In this document: positions 54,250-62,738 of the stretch, one piece after another
Layout: each line of letters begins with the position of its first letter
Numbering within the stretch: position 1 is the stretch's first letter
The notes under the pieces: model-generated
What the model was told of the DNA's origin: nothing
The model's input: the letters and a program-made list of their open reading frames with translations, nothing else
Databases searched by the model: none
Translations under genes and position numbers: made by a program
NCBI RefSeq assembly: GCF_036023875.1
Contig: NZ_CP107931.1
Location: 1,054,001-1,118,000 of the forward strand
Source: Mycobacterium sp. NBC_00419
GTDB lineage: Bacteria; Actinomycetota; Actinomycetes; Mycobacteriales; Mycobacteriaceae
Reading direction: 5' to 3'
Length of the DNA: 64,000 bases

Positions 54250-55064
54250 GACTTCCGCTCGGCTTTTCTCTTGGGATTCGGCTTGCCTGCCGCCGTTCCC
54301 CCGTCGACCGGAAGCACCGTTCCGGTGATGTAGGGCGAGCGGTCACCGGCCAGGAACAGCGCCGCCTCCGCGACGTCGTCGGCGGTTCCCTCACGCTCCA
54401 ATGGGCGGTCGGCACGCATCTGCGCCCGGATGCCGGCCTCGAACTTCGCGACCTTCTCCGGGTCCATCCCGGCCGCCGAGGACGCGACGATCGCCGTGCG
54501 GATATGGCCCGGCGCCAGGCAGTTCACCCGGATCTCGTGGTCGGCCAATTCGATGGCCGCGCATTTGGTGAAGTGGATGACCGCCGCCTTCGACGCCCGG
54601 TAGGTCATCACCCCGCCGCCGGCCTGCATGCCGCCGATCGAGGTGACGTTGATGATCGATCCGCCACCGGTTTCGGCCATGTGCCGGGCGGCATCTCGCG
54701 TTCCGGCCATCACGGCCCGGAGGTTGATCGCCATCACGCGATCGAAGTCGGCGAGATCGTCGTCGAGGAAACCGCGGTGCATCTTCCCGGAGATCCCGGC
54801 GTTGTTGACCATCACATCCAGACCGCCGCCGCGGTCGACCGCGGCATCGACCAGGCGGGTGATCTGCTCGGGATGCGCGACGTCGGTCGGCAGGAACAGC
54901 GCGTTGGCGCCGTGCTGTTCCGCGAGCGCCCGGCCGCGCTCGGCATCGATATCGCCGAAGGCGACGTATGCCCCCTCGGCGAGGAACCGCTCGACGATGC
55001 CCGCCCCAAGTCCTGCTGCGCCGCCGGTGACGACTGCGACCTTGCCCGCCAATTCGTTGCCCAT
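54246..55064 (-). CDS. Short-chain dehydrogenase/reductase
   Basis: 272 residues. Cofactor motif TGGAAGLGAGI (about 14-24), NNAG at about 93, and the catalytic Ser, YxxxK (TYRASKAAVI) near 157-161. Acidic Asp after beta-2 (FGDIDAERG) favours NAD. It ends in a basic tail (KPNPKRKAERKS). Probably oxidises the alcohol made by the P450. ATG at 55064 chosen; TTG at 55091 is in frame. An operator copy lies 34 bases upstream, so it is the likely first gene of the long operon. Confidence 0.9.
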   Translation of the reverse strand: MGNELAGKVAVVTGGAAGLGAGIVERFLAEGAYVAFGDIDAERGRALAEQHGANALFLPTDVAHPEQITRLVDAAVDRGGGLDVMVNNAGISGKMHRGFLDDDLADFDRVMAINLRAVMAGTRDAARHMAETGGGSIINVTSIGGMQAGGGVMTYRASKAAVIHFTKCAAIELADHEIRVNCLAPGHIRTAIVASSAAGMDPEKVAKFEAGIRAQMRADRPLEREGTADDVAEAALFLAGDRSPYITGTVLPVDGGTAAGKPNPKRKAERKS

Positions 55065-55097
55065 GTCGGCGCAGTCAACTCGCAGGCGCAACCGACG

Positions 55098-55114
55098 TCA
55101 AGCGGCTGACTTAA
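55098..55114. promoter_or_regulatory. TetR-type operator, copy 2
   Basis: TCAAGCGGCTGACTTAA, read on the minus strand, shares 15 of 18 aligned positions with copy 1 (TTAA[AG]TCA[AG][TC]CGCTTGAC). It lies 34 bases upstream of the SDR start. Confidence 0.55.
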
Positions 55115-55161
55115 ATGCGGCTGTTCAGCAGGCCACTAGGGGGCCAATAACCGAGCGGAGC

Positions 55162-55176
55162 GAGAACGTAATTCTC
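55162..55176. promoter_or_regulatory. GAGAAC-GTA-ATTCTC operator in the P450/SDR divergent region
   Basis: Third copy of the GAGAAY-N3-ATTCTC element, 54 bases before the plus-strand P450 start and 97 bases before the minus-strand SDR start. On the minus strand it contains TACGTT, a possible -10. Confidence 0.55.
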
Positions 55177-55230
55177 TCACTTTGCGCACGTCATTGACAC
55201 CGTTGAGAACCTACTGTCAGAGTTGCCCGC

Positions 55231-56412
55231 GTGACAGTCAGCGCCGACAGCGATCTGCACTACGACCCCTACGATGTCGAGCTCAACATCGATCCCTACC
55301 CGATGTTCGCCCGGCTGCGCGAGGAAGCGCCGCTGTACTACAACCCCGAGCACGACTTCTACGCCGTCAGCCGCTATGACGATGTCAACAAGGCGCTCAT
55401 CGACCACGAGACGTTCATCTCCGGACGCGGCGCCCTGCTGGAGATCATCAAGTCGGGCATGGAAATCCCGCCCGGCACATTGATTTTCGAGGATCCGCCG
55501 ATCCACAACATCCACCGCAACCTGCTCTCCCGGGTCTTCACCCCGCGGAAGGTCACGGCCCTGGAGCCCCAGATCCGCGAGTTCACCCGGCGGTGCCTGG
55601 ACCCGCTGATGGGCACCGGGCGGTTCGACTTCGTCAACGACCTCGGCGAGCAGATGCCGATGCGGGTGATCGGCATGCTGTTGGGCATCCCCGAGGACCG
55701 TCAGCGCCAGATCACCGACCACGGCGAGGCGACCCTGCAGTCGGAGAAGATCGACCTGCTGGCCACCGGCGAAGTGTTCGCCGAGTTCGTCGACTACCGG
55801 GTCGAACATCCGTCGGACGACATCATGACCGATCTGCTCAACGCCGAGTTCGAAGACGAGACGGGCAACGTACGCCGGCTGCACCGCGAAGAGCTGCTCC
55901 TGTACCTGACAGTGATCGCCACCGCCGGTGCCGAGACCACCACCCGGCTGATCGGCTGGGCCGGAAAGACGCTGGCCGAGCACCCCGAGCAGCGTCGCGA
56001 ACTCGCGCAGAACCCGGCACTGATCCCGCAGGCGATCGAGGAGATCCTGCGCTGGGAGCCGCCCGCGCTGCAGATCGCCCGCTACGTCACCCGCGACGTC
56101 GAGTACTACGGGCAGACGGTGCCCGCCGGCTCGGCGATGCTGATGCTGGTCGGTGCCGCCAACCGCGACCATCGCCGCTTCGCCCCGGACGGCGACGTCT
56201 TCGACATCCACCGGGAACAGAAGTCGCACATGACCTTTGGTGCCGGAACCCATTTCTGTATGGGTAGCGCGCTGGCGCGGATGGAGGGGTGCATCGCCCT
56301 GGAGGAAATCCTCAAGCGCTTCCCTACCTGGGAGGTCGACTGGCCGAACGCGGTCAAGTCGCCGACCACCGCCGTACGCGGCTGGGAAGCCATGCCGACA
56401 TTTACTTCCTGA
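55231..56412 (+). CDS. Cytochrome P450, second enzyme
   Basis: 393 residues. I-helix AGAETTTR (232-239), ExxR in EEILR (270-274) and haem loop FGAGTHFC with Cys343. N-terminal DPYDVELNIDPYPMFARLREEAPLYY is typical of soluble actinobacterial P450s. Start is GTG at 55231. It is followed after 28 bases by a mycofactocin-type SDR, so hydroxylation and then oxidation of the same molecule is likely. Subfamily not assigned. Confidence 0.93.
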   Translation: MTVSADSDLHYDPYDVELNIDPYPMFARLREEAPLYYNPEHDFYAVSRYDDVNKALIDHETFISGRGALLEIIKSGMEIPPGTLIFEDPPIHNIHRNLLSRVFTPRKVTALEPQIREFTRRCLDPLMGTGRFDFVNDLGEQMPMRVIGMLLGIPEDRQRQITDHGEATLQSEKIDLLATGEVFAEFVDYRVEHPSDDIMTDLLNAEFEDETGNVRRLHREELLLYLTVIATAGAETTTRLIGWAGKTLAEHPEQRRELAQNPALIPQAIEEILRWEPPALQIARYVTRDVEYYGQTVPAGSAMLMLVGAANRDHRRFAPDGDVFDIHREQKSHMTFGAGTHFCMGSALARMEGCIALEEILKRFPTWEVDWPNAVKSPTTAVRGWEAMPTFTS

Positions 56413-56440
56413 ATCCACTACGACAAGAGGATCGACAACC

Positions 56441-57286
56441 ATGGCAGGACGGGTAGAAGGCAAGGTCGCATTCATCACCGGGGCCGCGCGCGGGCAGGGG
56501 CGCAGCCACGCGGTGCGGCTGGCCCAGGAGGGCGCCGACATCATCGCGATCGACATCTGCGGGCCGATCCGGCCGGGAACCGAGACCGCCATCCCCGCGT
56601 CCACCCCGGAAGATCTGGCCGAGACCGCCGATCTGGTCAAGGCGCAGAACCGCCGGATCGTCACCGCCGAGGTCGACGTGCGTGACTATGACGCGCTGAA
56701 GGCCGCCGTGGACAGCGGCGTGGAACAACTCGGCCGGCTCGACATCGTCGTGGCCAACGCCGGTATCGGCAACGGCGGCAACACCCTCGACGAGACCAGC
56801 GACGAGGACTGGGACGAGATGATCGACATCAACCTCTCGGGCGTCTGGAAGACCGTGAAAGCTGCTGTGCCGCATATCAAAGCGGGCGGCCAGGGCGGCT
56901 CGATCATCCTCACCAGCTCGGTCGGCGGGCTCAAGGCCTACCCGCAGTGCGGCAACTACGTCGCCGCCAAGCATGGTGTGGTGGGCCTGATGCGGACGTT
57001 CGCCGTGGAACTGGGCCAGCACATGATCCGGGCGAACTCGGTGCATCCCACTCACGTGGCCACCGACATGTTGCACAACGAGGGGACGTTCAAGATGTTC
57101 CGTCCCGACCTGGAGAATCCCGGCCCCGACGATATGGCCCCGATCTGCCAGATGTTCCACATGATGCCGGTGCCGTGGGTGCAGGCCCAGGACATCAGCA
57201 ACGCGGTGCTGTTCCTGGCCTCCGACGAGGCCCGCTACATCACCGGCGTGACGCTCCCCGTCGACCTGGGTGGCTGCCTGAAGTGA
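56441..57286 (+). CDS. Mycofactocin-coupled SDR-family oxidoreductase
   Basis: 281 residues. The N-terminus GRVEGKVAFITGAARGQGRSHAVRLAQEGADIIAIDIC followed by an insertion before TPEDLAETADLVKA is the recognisable mark of the family whose bound nicotinamide is re-oxidised by the peptide-derived cofactor mycofactocin. Catalytic Ser, Tyr and Lys are in TSSVGG and YVAAKHG. AGAGGA is upstream of the ATG. Mycofactocin biosynthesis genes are not in the window. It probably oxidises an alcohol produced by the adjacent P450. Confidence 0.92.
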   Translation: MAGRVEGKVAFITGAARGQGRSHAVRLAQEGADIIAIDICGPIRPGTETAIPASTPEDLAETADLVKAQNRRIVTAEVDVRDYDALKAAVDSGVEQLGRLDIVVANAGIGNGGNTLDETSDEDWDEMIDINLSGVWKTVKAAVPHIKAGGQGGSIILTSSVGGLKAYPQCGNYVAAKHGVVGLMRTFAVELGQHMIRANSVHPTHVATDMLHNEGTFKMFRPDLENPGPDDMAPICQMFHMMPVPWVQAQDISNAVLFLASDEARYITGVTLPVDLGGCLK

Positions 57287-57307
57287 TCTGATTGCCGCCG
57301 CACTCCG

Positions 57308-57343
57308 AGGACCTACGGCCGCCGGCACGGGGCCCTAATGCCC
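57308..57343. promoter_or_regulatory. Tandem DosR-like boxes upstream of the second WS/DGAT gene
   Basis: AGGACCTACGGCCG (57308-57321, 9 of 14) and GGGCCCTAATGCCC (57330-57343, 10 of 14) start exactly 22 bases apart, the tandem spacing also seen at 36566/36588. The nearer box is 67 bases before the ATG at 57411. Confidence 0.55.
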
Positions 57344-57410
57344 TCGTGGTTGTGCGCGGCGCAGTGAAGCATCCCGGCAAGACGCAACGCCGCGTGGGAG
57401 GCCACTGCAC

Positions 57411-58787
57411 ATGAACGAACCGATCGCGCCACTCGACCTGTCGTGGCTGCTGTTCGAAACCCCGGCCGGTACCACCCATGTGGGTGCGATGCTGCTGTTC
57501 AAGAAACCACGTGGCCGGGCAGCCGTCGTCCGCGAGATCGTCGACGCCTACCGCCAGTTTCGCCCCACGCCCCCGTTCAACTTCGTGCCGGAGCTGACGG
57601 GCCACGGCACCCCGCATTTCCGCGAGGCCCAGGACTGGGATCCCTACTACCACGTGGGGCACCTGACCCTGCCTGCCGGCAGTTCGTATCAGGACCTGCT
57701 GCGGTTGGTGGCAGACCTACACGAACCGATGCTGGATCGGGACCGTTTGCTGTTCCGTTGCTGGGTCATCGACGGAATTCCCGGCGGCCGGTTCGCGATC
57801 TACACCAAGACCCACCACAGCATTGTCGACGGGGTCTCCGGACTCAGGATGCTCTACCGGGGGCTGTCCATCACCGACGAGCGGTGCGTCCCCGCACCGG
57901 CCTTCGCCCTGACCTCGGCACCCAAAGCGCCGACCGAGCCGACGCCGTTGCTGCACAAGATCACCGACTCGATCCGCGGGTTGGTCGCCCAGGTGGGGAC
58001 GGCCAACCAGATCTCGATCGGGATGCTGCGCAAGGCCCTCACCACGGCCGTAGGGGCCGACCCGAAGGGCAGCCTGCCGTTTCTGGCCCACCACGCCCCG
58101 ACCAACCGGCCGCTCAAGCAGGGCCGCAGCGTCGCCACATTGTCGCTGCCGCTGGACGAGATGCACGAGATCGGACACCGATTCGGGGGCACGCTCAACG
58201 ATGTGGCGGCCGCGATCGTGGACGCCGGTCTGCATGCCTACCTCGCCGACGCCGGCGAGGCATTCCCGCACCGCCTCATCGCCATGGTCCCGGTATCGCT
58301 ACGGACCGAAGGCGACACCGCGGCGGGCACGCGGGTCTCGGCCTTATTCGTCCGCCTCGGCGAGCCCGAAGCGACTCCCGCGCAACGCATTCAACAGGTC
58401 GTCGAGTCGGCGGCCGACGCCAAGCAGGAACTGGCGGGCTGGTCCTCGGACGCCGCCATGACCTACGGGGCCGGCCTGCTCGGGTTGGCCATCCTGGGCG
58501 CATCGACCCATGTCGACCAGCTCACCCCGCCGGCGTGCAACCTGGTGATCTCCAATGTGCCCGGGGTGGCCGAGCCGCGGTACCTCAATGGTGCGCCGCT
58601 GCTAGGCATCTACCCGGTGTCCGCACTGGCCGCCTCGATCGGTCTGAACGTCACGCTGAGCTCCTACCACGACCATATGGACTTCGGGTTCGTCGCCAAC
58701 ACGGCCGCGATCGCCGACGTCTCGGCACTCGCCGAGCACACCCTGACGGCGTACCGCGAGCTCAAGGCCGCCGCCAAAGCCGCCTAG
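57411..58787 (+). CDS. WS/DGAT wax ester synthase/acyltransferase
   Basis: 458 residues with the catalytic HHxxxDG motif as HHSIVDG (about 127-133) and the C-terminal NLVISNVPGVAEPRY. It is a different subgroup from Tgs1 (N-terminus IAPLDLSWLLFETPAGTTHVGAM). Acylates diacylglycerol or fatty alcohol with acyl-CoA. GGGAGG lies 9 bases before the ATG. It sits among catabolic genes but has tandem DosR-like boxes. Its stop overlaps that of the convergent hydrolase by 4 bases. Confidence 0.92.
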   Translation: MNEPIAPLDLSWLLFETPAGTTHVGAMLLFKKPRGRAAVVREIVDAYRQFRPTPPFNFVPELTGHGTPHFREAQDWDPYYHVGHLTLPAGSSYQDLLRLVADLHEPMLDRDRLLFRCWVIDGIPGGRFAIYTKTHHSIVDGVSGLRMLYRGLSITDERCVPAPAFALTSAPKAPTEPTPLLHKITDSIRGLVAQVGTANQISIGMLRKALTTAVGADPKGSLPFLAHHAPTNRPLKQGRSVATLSLPLDEMHEIGHRFGGTLNDVAAAIVDAGLHAYLADAGEAFPHRLIAMVPVSLRTEGDTAAGTRVSALFVRLGEPEATPAQRIQQVVESAADAKQELAGWSSDAAMTYGAGLLGLAILGASTHVDQLTPPACNLVISNVPGVAEPRYLNGAPLLGIYPVSALAASIGLNVTLSSYHDHMDFGFVANTAAIADVSALAEHTLTAYRELKAAAKAA

Positions 58788-59599
58788 CCGAGGAAGCCGA
58801 GCAGCAACTCGGCGACCGCCCGCGGCTGTTCGATCTGCGGGCAGTGCCCGGCATCGGCGATGACCGCCGACCGGGCCCCGGCGATCTGACCGGCGATCCC
58901 GGCCGCCCAGCCCGGTGCGAGCAGCTTGTCCCCCGCTCCCTCGATCACCAGAACCGGGACGGTGATGCGGTCGTAAGCGCGCCTGCTCGACGGGGTGGCC
59001 GGTGGCTCGAGTCCGGGTCGGCGAAAGCGGGCCGCCGCCAAGGACTCCCAGGCGCCGGGGGCGATGCTGGATTCGTAGCGGCGCCGCACGTAGTCGTCAT
59101 CTGCCGGGTAGGCGGGATCGAAGAACAGGGCCGCCACGATGTTGCGCATCGCCTCGACGGTGGCGTCGTACTCGTAGAGCGCGCCCGCGTGCGCGTTCTT
59201 CTGGATCTCGCCACCTCCGCAGATGGCGACCGCGCTGCGCACCGGCAGCACCGGGGTGTCCGAGGTGAGGTCGGTCAGTAGGTTGATCGCACCCATCGAG
59301 TTGCCGACGAAATGTGCCGAGTCGATGCCGAGGACCTCGCAGAACCGGGCGATGTGCCGGATCCGCATGCCGCGGCCGTCGGTGAAGTCCACAACCTTGG
59401 CCGAGCCGCCGAAGCCGAGCATGTCGGGGGCGATCACCCGGTAGCGGGTGGCGAGCGCGGGAATGATGTTCTCCCAGCCGATTTCGGCGCTGGCACCGAA
59501 CTCGCCGCCGTGCAGCAGCACCACGGGATCACCCTCACCCGCCTCGAGGAAGTGCGTGGCCAGTCCGTCGACGACGATGGTCCGGTGTGCGCTGCTCAC
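58784..59599 (-). CDS. Alpha/beta hydrolase (C-C hydrolase-like)
   Basis: 271 residues. Oxyanion region VVLLHGGEFGASAEIGWENII, nucleophile elbow VGNSMGA, Asp in IEGAGDKLLAPGWA and catalytic His in DAGHCPQIEQP. The pattern resembles meta-cleavage product hydrolases such as BphD/HsaD, though esterase or lactonase activity is equally possible. GTG at 59599 overlaps the cyclase stop (GTGA). Last gene of the operon entering from the right edge. Confidence 0.88.
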   Translation of the reverse strand: MSSAHRTIVVDGLATHFLEAGEGDPVVLLHGGEFGASAEIGWENIIPALATRYRVIAPDMLGFGGSAKVVDFTDGRGMRIRHIARFCEVLGIDSAHFVGNSMGAINLLTDLTSDTPVLPVRSAVAICGGGEIQKNAHAGALYEYDATVEAMRNIVAALFFDPAYPADDDYVRRRYESSIAPGAWESLAAARFRRPGLEPPATPSSRRAYDRITVPVLVIEGAGDKLLAPGWAAGIAGQIAGARSAVIADAGHCPQIEQPRAVAELLLGFLG

Positions 59600-60576
59600 T
59601 TGATCGCGATGGGGTTGACCGGCGACCCGACGGCTCCGGTGACGGACAGCGGCGGTGCGACAAGCTGGAACTCGTAGCGTCCGTCGGCGGCACAGTCGGC
59701 CGCGAGGTCGTTGAGGTTCCAGTACTCGCCGAGCATCAGGCCCATGTCGCGCAGGCACAGCATGTGCATCGGCAGGATCGCGCCGTCGACACCCGACACC
59801 GGGTTCTCCACCATGAGGTTGTCGGCGGCCACCGCCGCCACCTGGTGGTCGGCCAGCCACGACGCGCAGGTCCAGTCCAGCCCGGCACCCGGCTCGGCGC
59901 CGTCACCGGTTTCCACAAACCGTGCCCACCAACCGGTTTTGACGAGCACGATGTCACCGGGTTCGACAGTCACGCCCTGCGTTCTGGCCGCTTCGTCGAG
60001 TTCTGCGGGGGTGATCGGGTCGCCGAGCGCGAGATGGGTGGGCACACCGCGCAGCTTGACGATGTCGAGCAGGACACCGCGCGAGGTGATGCCCTTGCTC
60101 ACCACCTTGTCGATGCCGAGGTAGTAGGCCCCCAGGCTGGTCACCGAGTCGGCGGGAAAGTCGTTGTACAGCTTGTCCTCGTAGTAGACGTGTGAGAGCG
60201 CGTCCCACTGCGTGGCGGCCTGCAACGGCATGATGATCATGTCGTCGTTGAACCGCATCGGTCCGTTGCGGCTGTAGCTGCTCAACTGGACCGCGCCGGG
60301 ATTCTTCAGCCAGGACGGGCCATACTTCAGCAGCGTCTCGGCGTCGCCGCCGTCGATCGTCATCACATGGGTCGGGTTCTGCCGGTATTTGAACGCGCCC
60401 TGCGGCCCCGACGAGCCGAAGTCGACACCCAGCGGGAAGACCTTCCCGTCCGAGACCAAAGATGCGGCCTGCGCGACCTTGTCGGAGTTGATGAAGTTCA
60501 GCGTGCCGAGTTCGTCGGCATCACCCCACCGGCCCCAGTTGCGCACGTCGTCGGCGACCCGCCGGAAATCACTCAT
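59596..60576 (-). CDS. Cyclase-family (kynurenine-formamidase-like) metal hydrolase
   Basis: 326 residues of the PF04199 type. Motifs: TQWDALSHVYYEDKLYND (HxGTHxDxPxH-related metal motif, degenerate), RGVLLDIVKLRG and DIVLVKTGWW. Such enzymes hydrolyse cyclic or N-acyl substrates. ATG at 60576 preferred; GTG at 60594 overlapping the SDR stop as GTGA would add six residues. Its position between SDR and alpha/beta hydrolase suggests a ring-opening step. Confidence 0.85.
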   Translation of the reverse strand: MSDFRRVADDVRNWGRWGDADELGTLNFINSDKVAQAASLVSDGKVFPLGVDFGSSGPQGAFKYRQNPTHVMTIDGGDAETLLKYGPSWLKNPGAVQLSSYSRNGPMRFNDDMIIMPLQAATQWDALSHVYYEDKLYNDFPADSVTSLGAYYLGIDKVVSKGITSRGVLLDIVKLRGVPTHLALGDPITPAELDEAARTQGVTVEPGDIVLVKTGWWARFVETGDGAEPGAGLDWTCASWLADHQVAAVAADNLMVENPVSGVDGAILPMHMLCLRDMGLMLGEYWNLNDLAADCAADGRYEFQLVAPPLSVTGAVGSPVNPIAIK

Positions 60577-60590
60577 GCTGGCCACGCTGC

Positions 60591-61418
60591 TCACCCTTTC
60601 GTGAAGTCGGTCGCCTGGCGGGCCGCGAGGTTTCCGCCGTCCACCCAGATGACCTGCCCGGTGATGTATCCCGCTGCCCGGCTGCCCAGGAATGCCAGTA
60701 CCGCGGCCTGCTCCGCAGCGGTCGACACCCGCCCGAGCGGCTTGGGGATGGTGTCGAGATAGTCCTGACCGTAGGCCGCACGGAGCTGGTCGAGGATGGG
60801 TGTCTCGGTGACGCCCGGCGCGCTGCAGTTGATCCGGATTCCCCGGGCGCCCAGCGGGACGGCGTTGGAGATCGTGTAGCCGATGATCGCCTCCTTCGAC
60901 AGCCGATAGCCGCCGTCGGCCAGCGCCTCGGGGTGCCGGCCGCACCAGTCGACGCCCTCGTCCACCGACGTCGTCGCCAGCAGGCCGGCCACCTGCGGCA
61001 GATGATCACGGTAATTGGCCGCAGCCAGCGAGGACACGTAAACGACCGACCCGCCGGGGCGAAGTTGCCCCAGCATCGCCTCGCTGAAATGCCGGGTTCC
61101 CAGGAAGTTGATCCGCACGACCAGCAGTGGGTCGCCGATACCCGACGACACCCCCGCGACGTTGAACAGCGAATCGATCTGCCCGTCAACGGCTTCTGCC
61201 GCCTGCGTCACCGAAGCGGGGTCGGCGAGGTCGATGCCGACGAACTCGACCAGATCTGCACCGTCGGCCGGACGGTGCAGGTCGAGCCCGACGACCTCAG
61301 CCCCGGCGTGCCGCAGTTGCCCGCACAGTGCGGCGCCGATTCCCGATGCGCATCCGGTGACCACCACCCGGCGGCCCTCGTAGCGCACCAGCTCGGCAAG
61401 GCCGGTCAACGACCCCAC
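60591..61418 (-). CDS. Short-chain dehydrogenase/reductase (3-alpha-hydroxysteroid dehydrogenase-like)
   Basis: 275 residues. Cofactor motif VVVTGCASGIGAAL, FNVAG, catalytic YRLSKEAII and GxV-T motif PGVTETPIL. A long insertion between the Ser and Tyr motifs (LLATTSVDEGVDWCGRHPEAL) is characteristic of the 3-alpha-HSD/carbonyl reductase-like subgroup. Start is GTG at 61418, 3 bases after the LLM stop. Likely oxidises a ring hydroxyl. Confidence 0.88.
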   Translation of the reverse strand: MGSLTGLAELVRYEGRRVVVTGCASGIGAALCGQLRHAGAEVVGLDLHRPADGADLVEFVGIDLADPASVTQAAEAVDGQIDSLFNVAGVSSGIGDPLLVVRINFLGTRHFSEAMLGQLRPGGSVVYVSSLAAANYRDHLPQVAGLLATTSVDEGVDWCGRHPEALADGGYRLSKEAIIGYTISNAVPLGARGIRINCSAPGVTETPILDQLRAAYGQDYLDTIPKPLGRVSTAAEQAAVLAFLGSRAAGYITGQVIWVDGGNLAARQATDFTKG

Positions 61419-61421
61419 CGC

Positions 61422-62738
61422 TCAGCTGGAAGCCTGATGCTCACGGGCGTCTTTCTCGGCCTGGGCGGCCTGCACCCGGCCCTCGTTGATCTCGGCCCAT
61501 GCCTCGGGGATCTCCGAGGCGGTGAACTTGCCGCCCTGACCGGTGGGCAGACCGCCGAAGGCGTAGGTGTCGTCGAAGGCCGGCGCTTCGGACGGGCGGC
61601 GGCGGGCCTCCACCTTCTCGATGACCGGTTCGAGGCGCTTGGCCTTGGCGGCCACGGCCTTTTCGTCGCGCTCGATGAACTCCGGCAGGATCTCTTTGCC
61701 CATGATCTCGATCGACTCCATGATGCCCTCGTGGGCCCGCGGATTGAGCAGCAGAATGATCTCGTCGACACCGCTGGCCTCGTAGTCGCGCAGGAACTGA
61801 CGCACGGTCTCCGGTGAGCCGATCGCGCCGCGGCCTGGGCCGTAGGCCAGGGTCGGATCCTCCTTGACCGCCTCCTGGTAGAGCTCCCACACCTTGGTCC
61901 TGCCGGGGGTGTGCATACCGGTCAGGTAGTAGTGCATGATGCCGAACGAGAAGAAGCCGCCGCCCACACCGAGCCGCTTGACGGCCTCGTCGTCGGTGCG
62001 GGCCACCATCATCGACAGGTCACCGCCGATGGCCAGGATGTTGGGGTTGATCGCCGGGGTGACGGGTGCGCCCTTCTCTTCGAAGTCCTTGTAGTAGGTG
62101 TCCACCCGGTCCTTGAGCGGTCCCGGGCCGGTGTAGGCGAAACTCAGTGCCCCGATGGCCTTTTCAGCGGCCATGTTCACCGAGGACGGCCGAGTGCAGG
62201 CCACCCACACCGGCGGGTGCGGCTTCTGCAGCGGATGCGGGATGACGTTGCGGGCCGGCATCTCGACGTGCTGGCCCTTGAACCCGGTGAACGGGTCCTC
62301 GGTCATACAGCGGATCGAGACCTCCAGGGCCTCCTCCCACATCGTCCGCTTGTCGGCGGGGTCGATGTTGAACCCACCCAGCTCGGCCACCGATGAACCT
62401 TCGCCGGTGCCAAACTCCACGCGCCCGTTGGACAGGTGGTCCAGCGTCGAGACCCGCTCGGCGATCCGCGCCGGGTGGTTGATCGGCGGCGGCAGGTGCA
62501 TGACGCCGAAGCCCAGCCGGATGTTCTTGGTGCGCTGGCTGGCTGCGGCCAGGAACATCTCGGGGGCACTGGAGTGGCAGTACTCCTCGAGGAAGTGGTG
62601 CTCGGTGAGCCACACCGTCGAGAAACCGGCCTTGTCGGCGGCCTCCACCTCGGTCAGGCCGTCCTGGAACAGCTGGTGCTCGTCGTCCTCCCCCCACGGC
62701 CGCGGCAGCGGGAACTCGTAGAACAGCGAGATCTTCAT
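61422..62738 (-). CDS. LLM-class (bacterial luciferase-like) flavin-dependent monooxygenase
   Basis: 438 residues, longer than usual (about 340-380) because of a C-terminal charged tail (after about 360). TIM-barrel family features: GFSTVWLTEHHFLEEYCHSSAPEMFLAAASQRTKNIRLGFGVMHLPPPINHPARIAERVSTLDHLSNGRVEFGTGEG. Uses reduced flavin and O2 (FMNH2 or F420H2 relatives). GGAGGT is 5 bases before the ATG, which overlaps the flavoprotein stop (ATGA). Confidence 0.92.
   Translation of the reverse strand: MKISLFYEFPLPRPWGEDDEHQLFQDGLTEVEAADKAGFSTVWLTEHHFLEEYCHSSAPEMFLAAASQRTKNIRLGFGVMHLPPPINHPARIAERVSTLDHLSNGRVEFGTGEGSSVAELGGFNIDPADKRTMWEEALEVSIRCMTEDPFTGFKGQHVEMPARNVIPHPLQKPHPPVWVACTRPSSVNMAAEKAIGALSFAYTGPGPLKDRVDTYYKDFEEKGAPVTPAINPNILAIGGDLSMMVARTDDEAVKRLGVGGGFFSFGIMHYYLTGMHTPGRTKVWELYQEAVKEDPTLAYGPGRGAIGSPETVRQFLRDYEASGVDEIILLLNPRAHEGIMESIEIMGKEILPEFIERDEKAVAAKAKRLEPVIEKVEARRRPSEAPAFDDTYAFGGLPTGQGGKFTASEIPEAWAEINEGRVQAAQAEKDAREHQASS

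Noticed and set aside
55177..56664. 495-codon minus-strand ORF
   Set aside because: Antisense to the second P450 and the start of the mycofactocin-type SDR.
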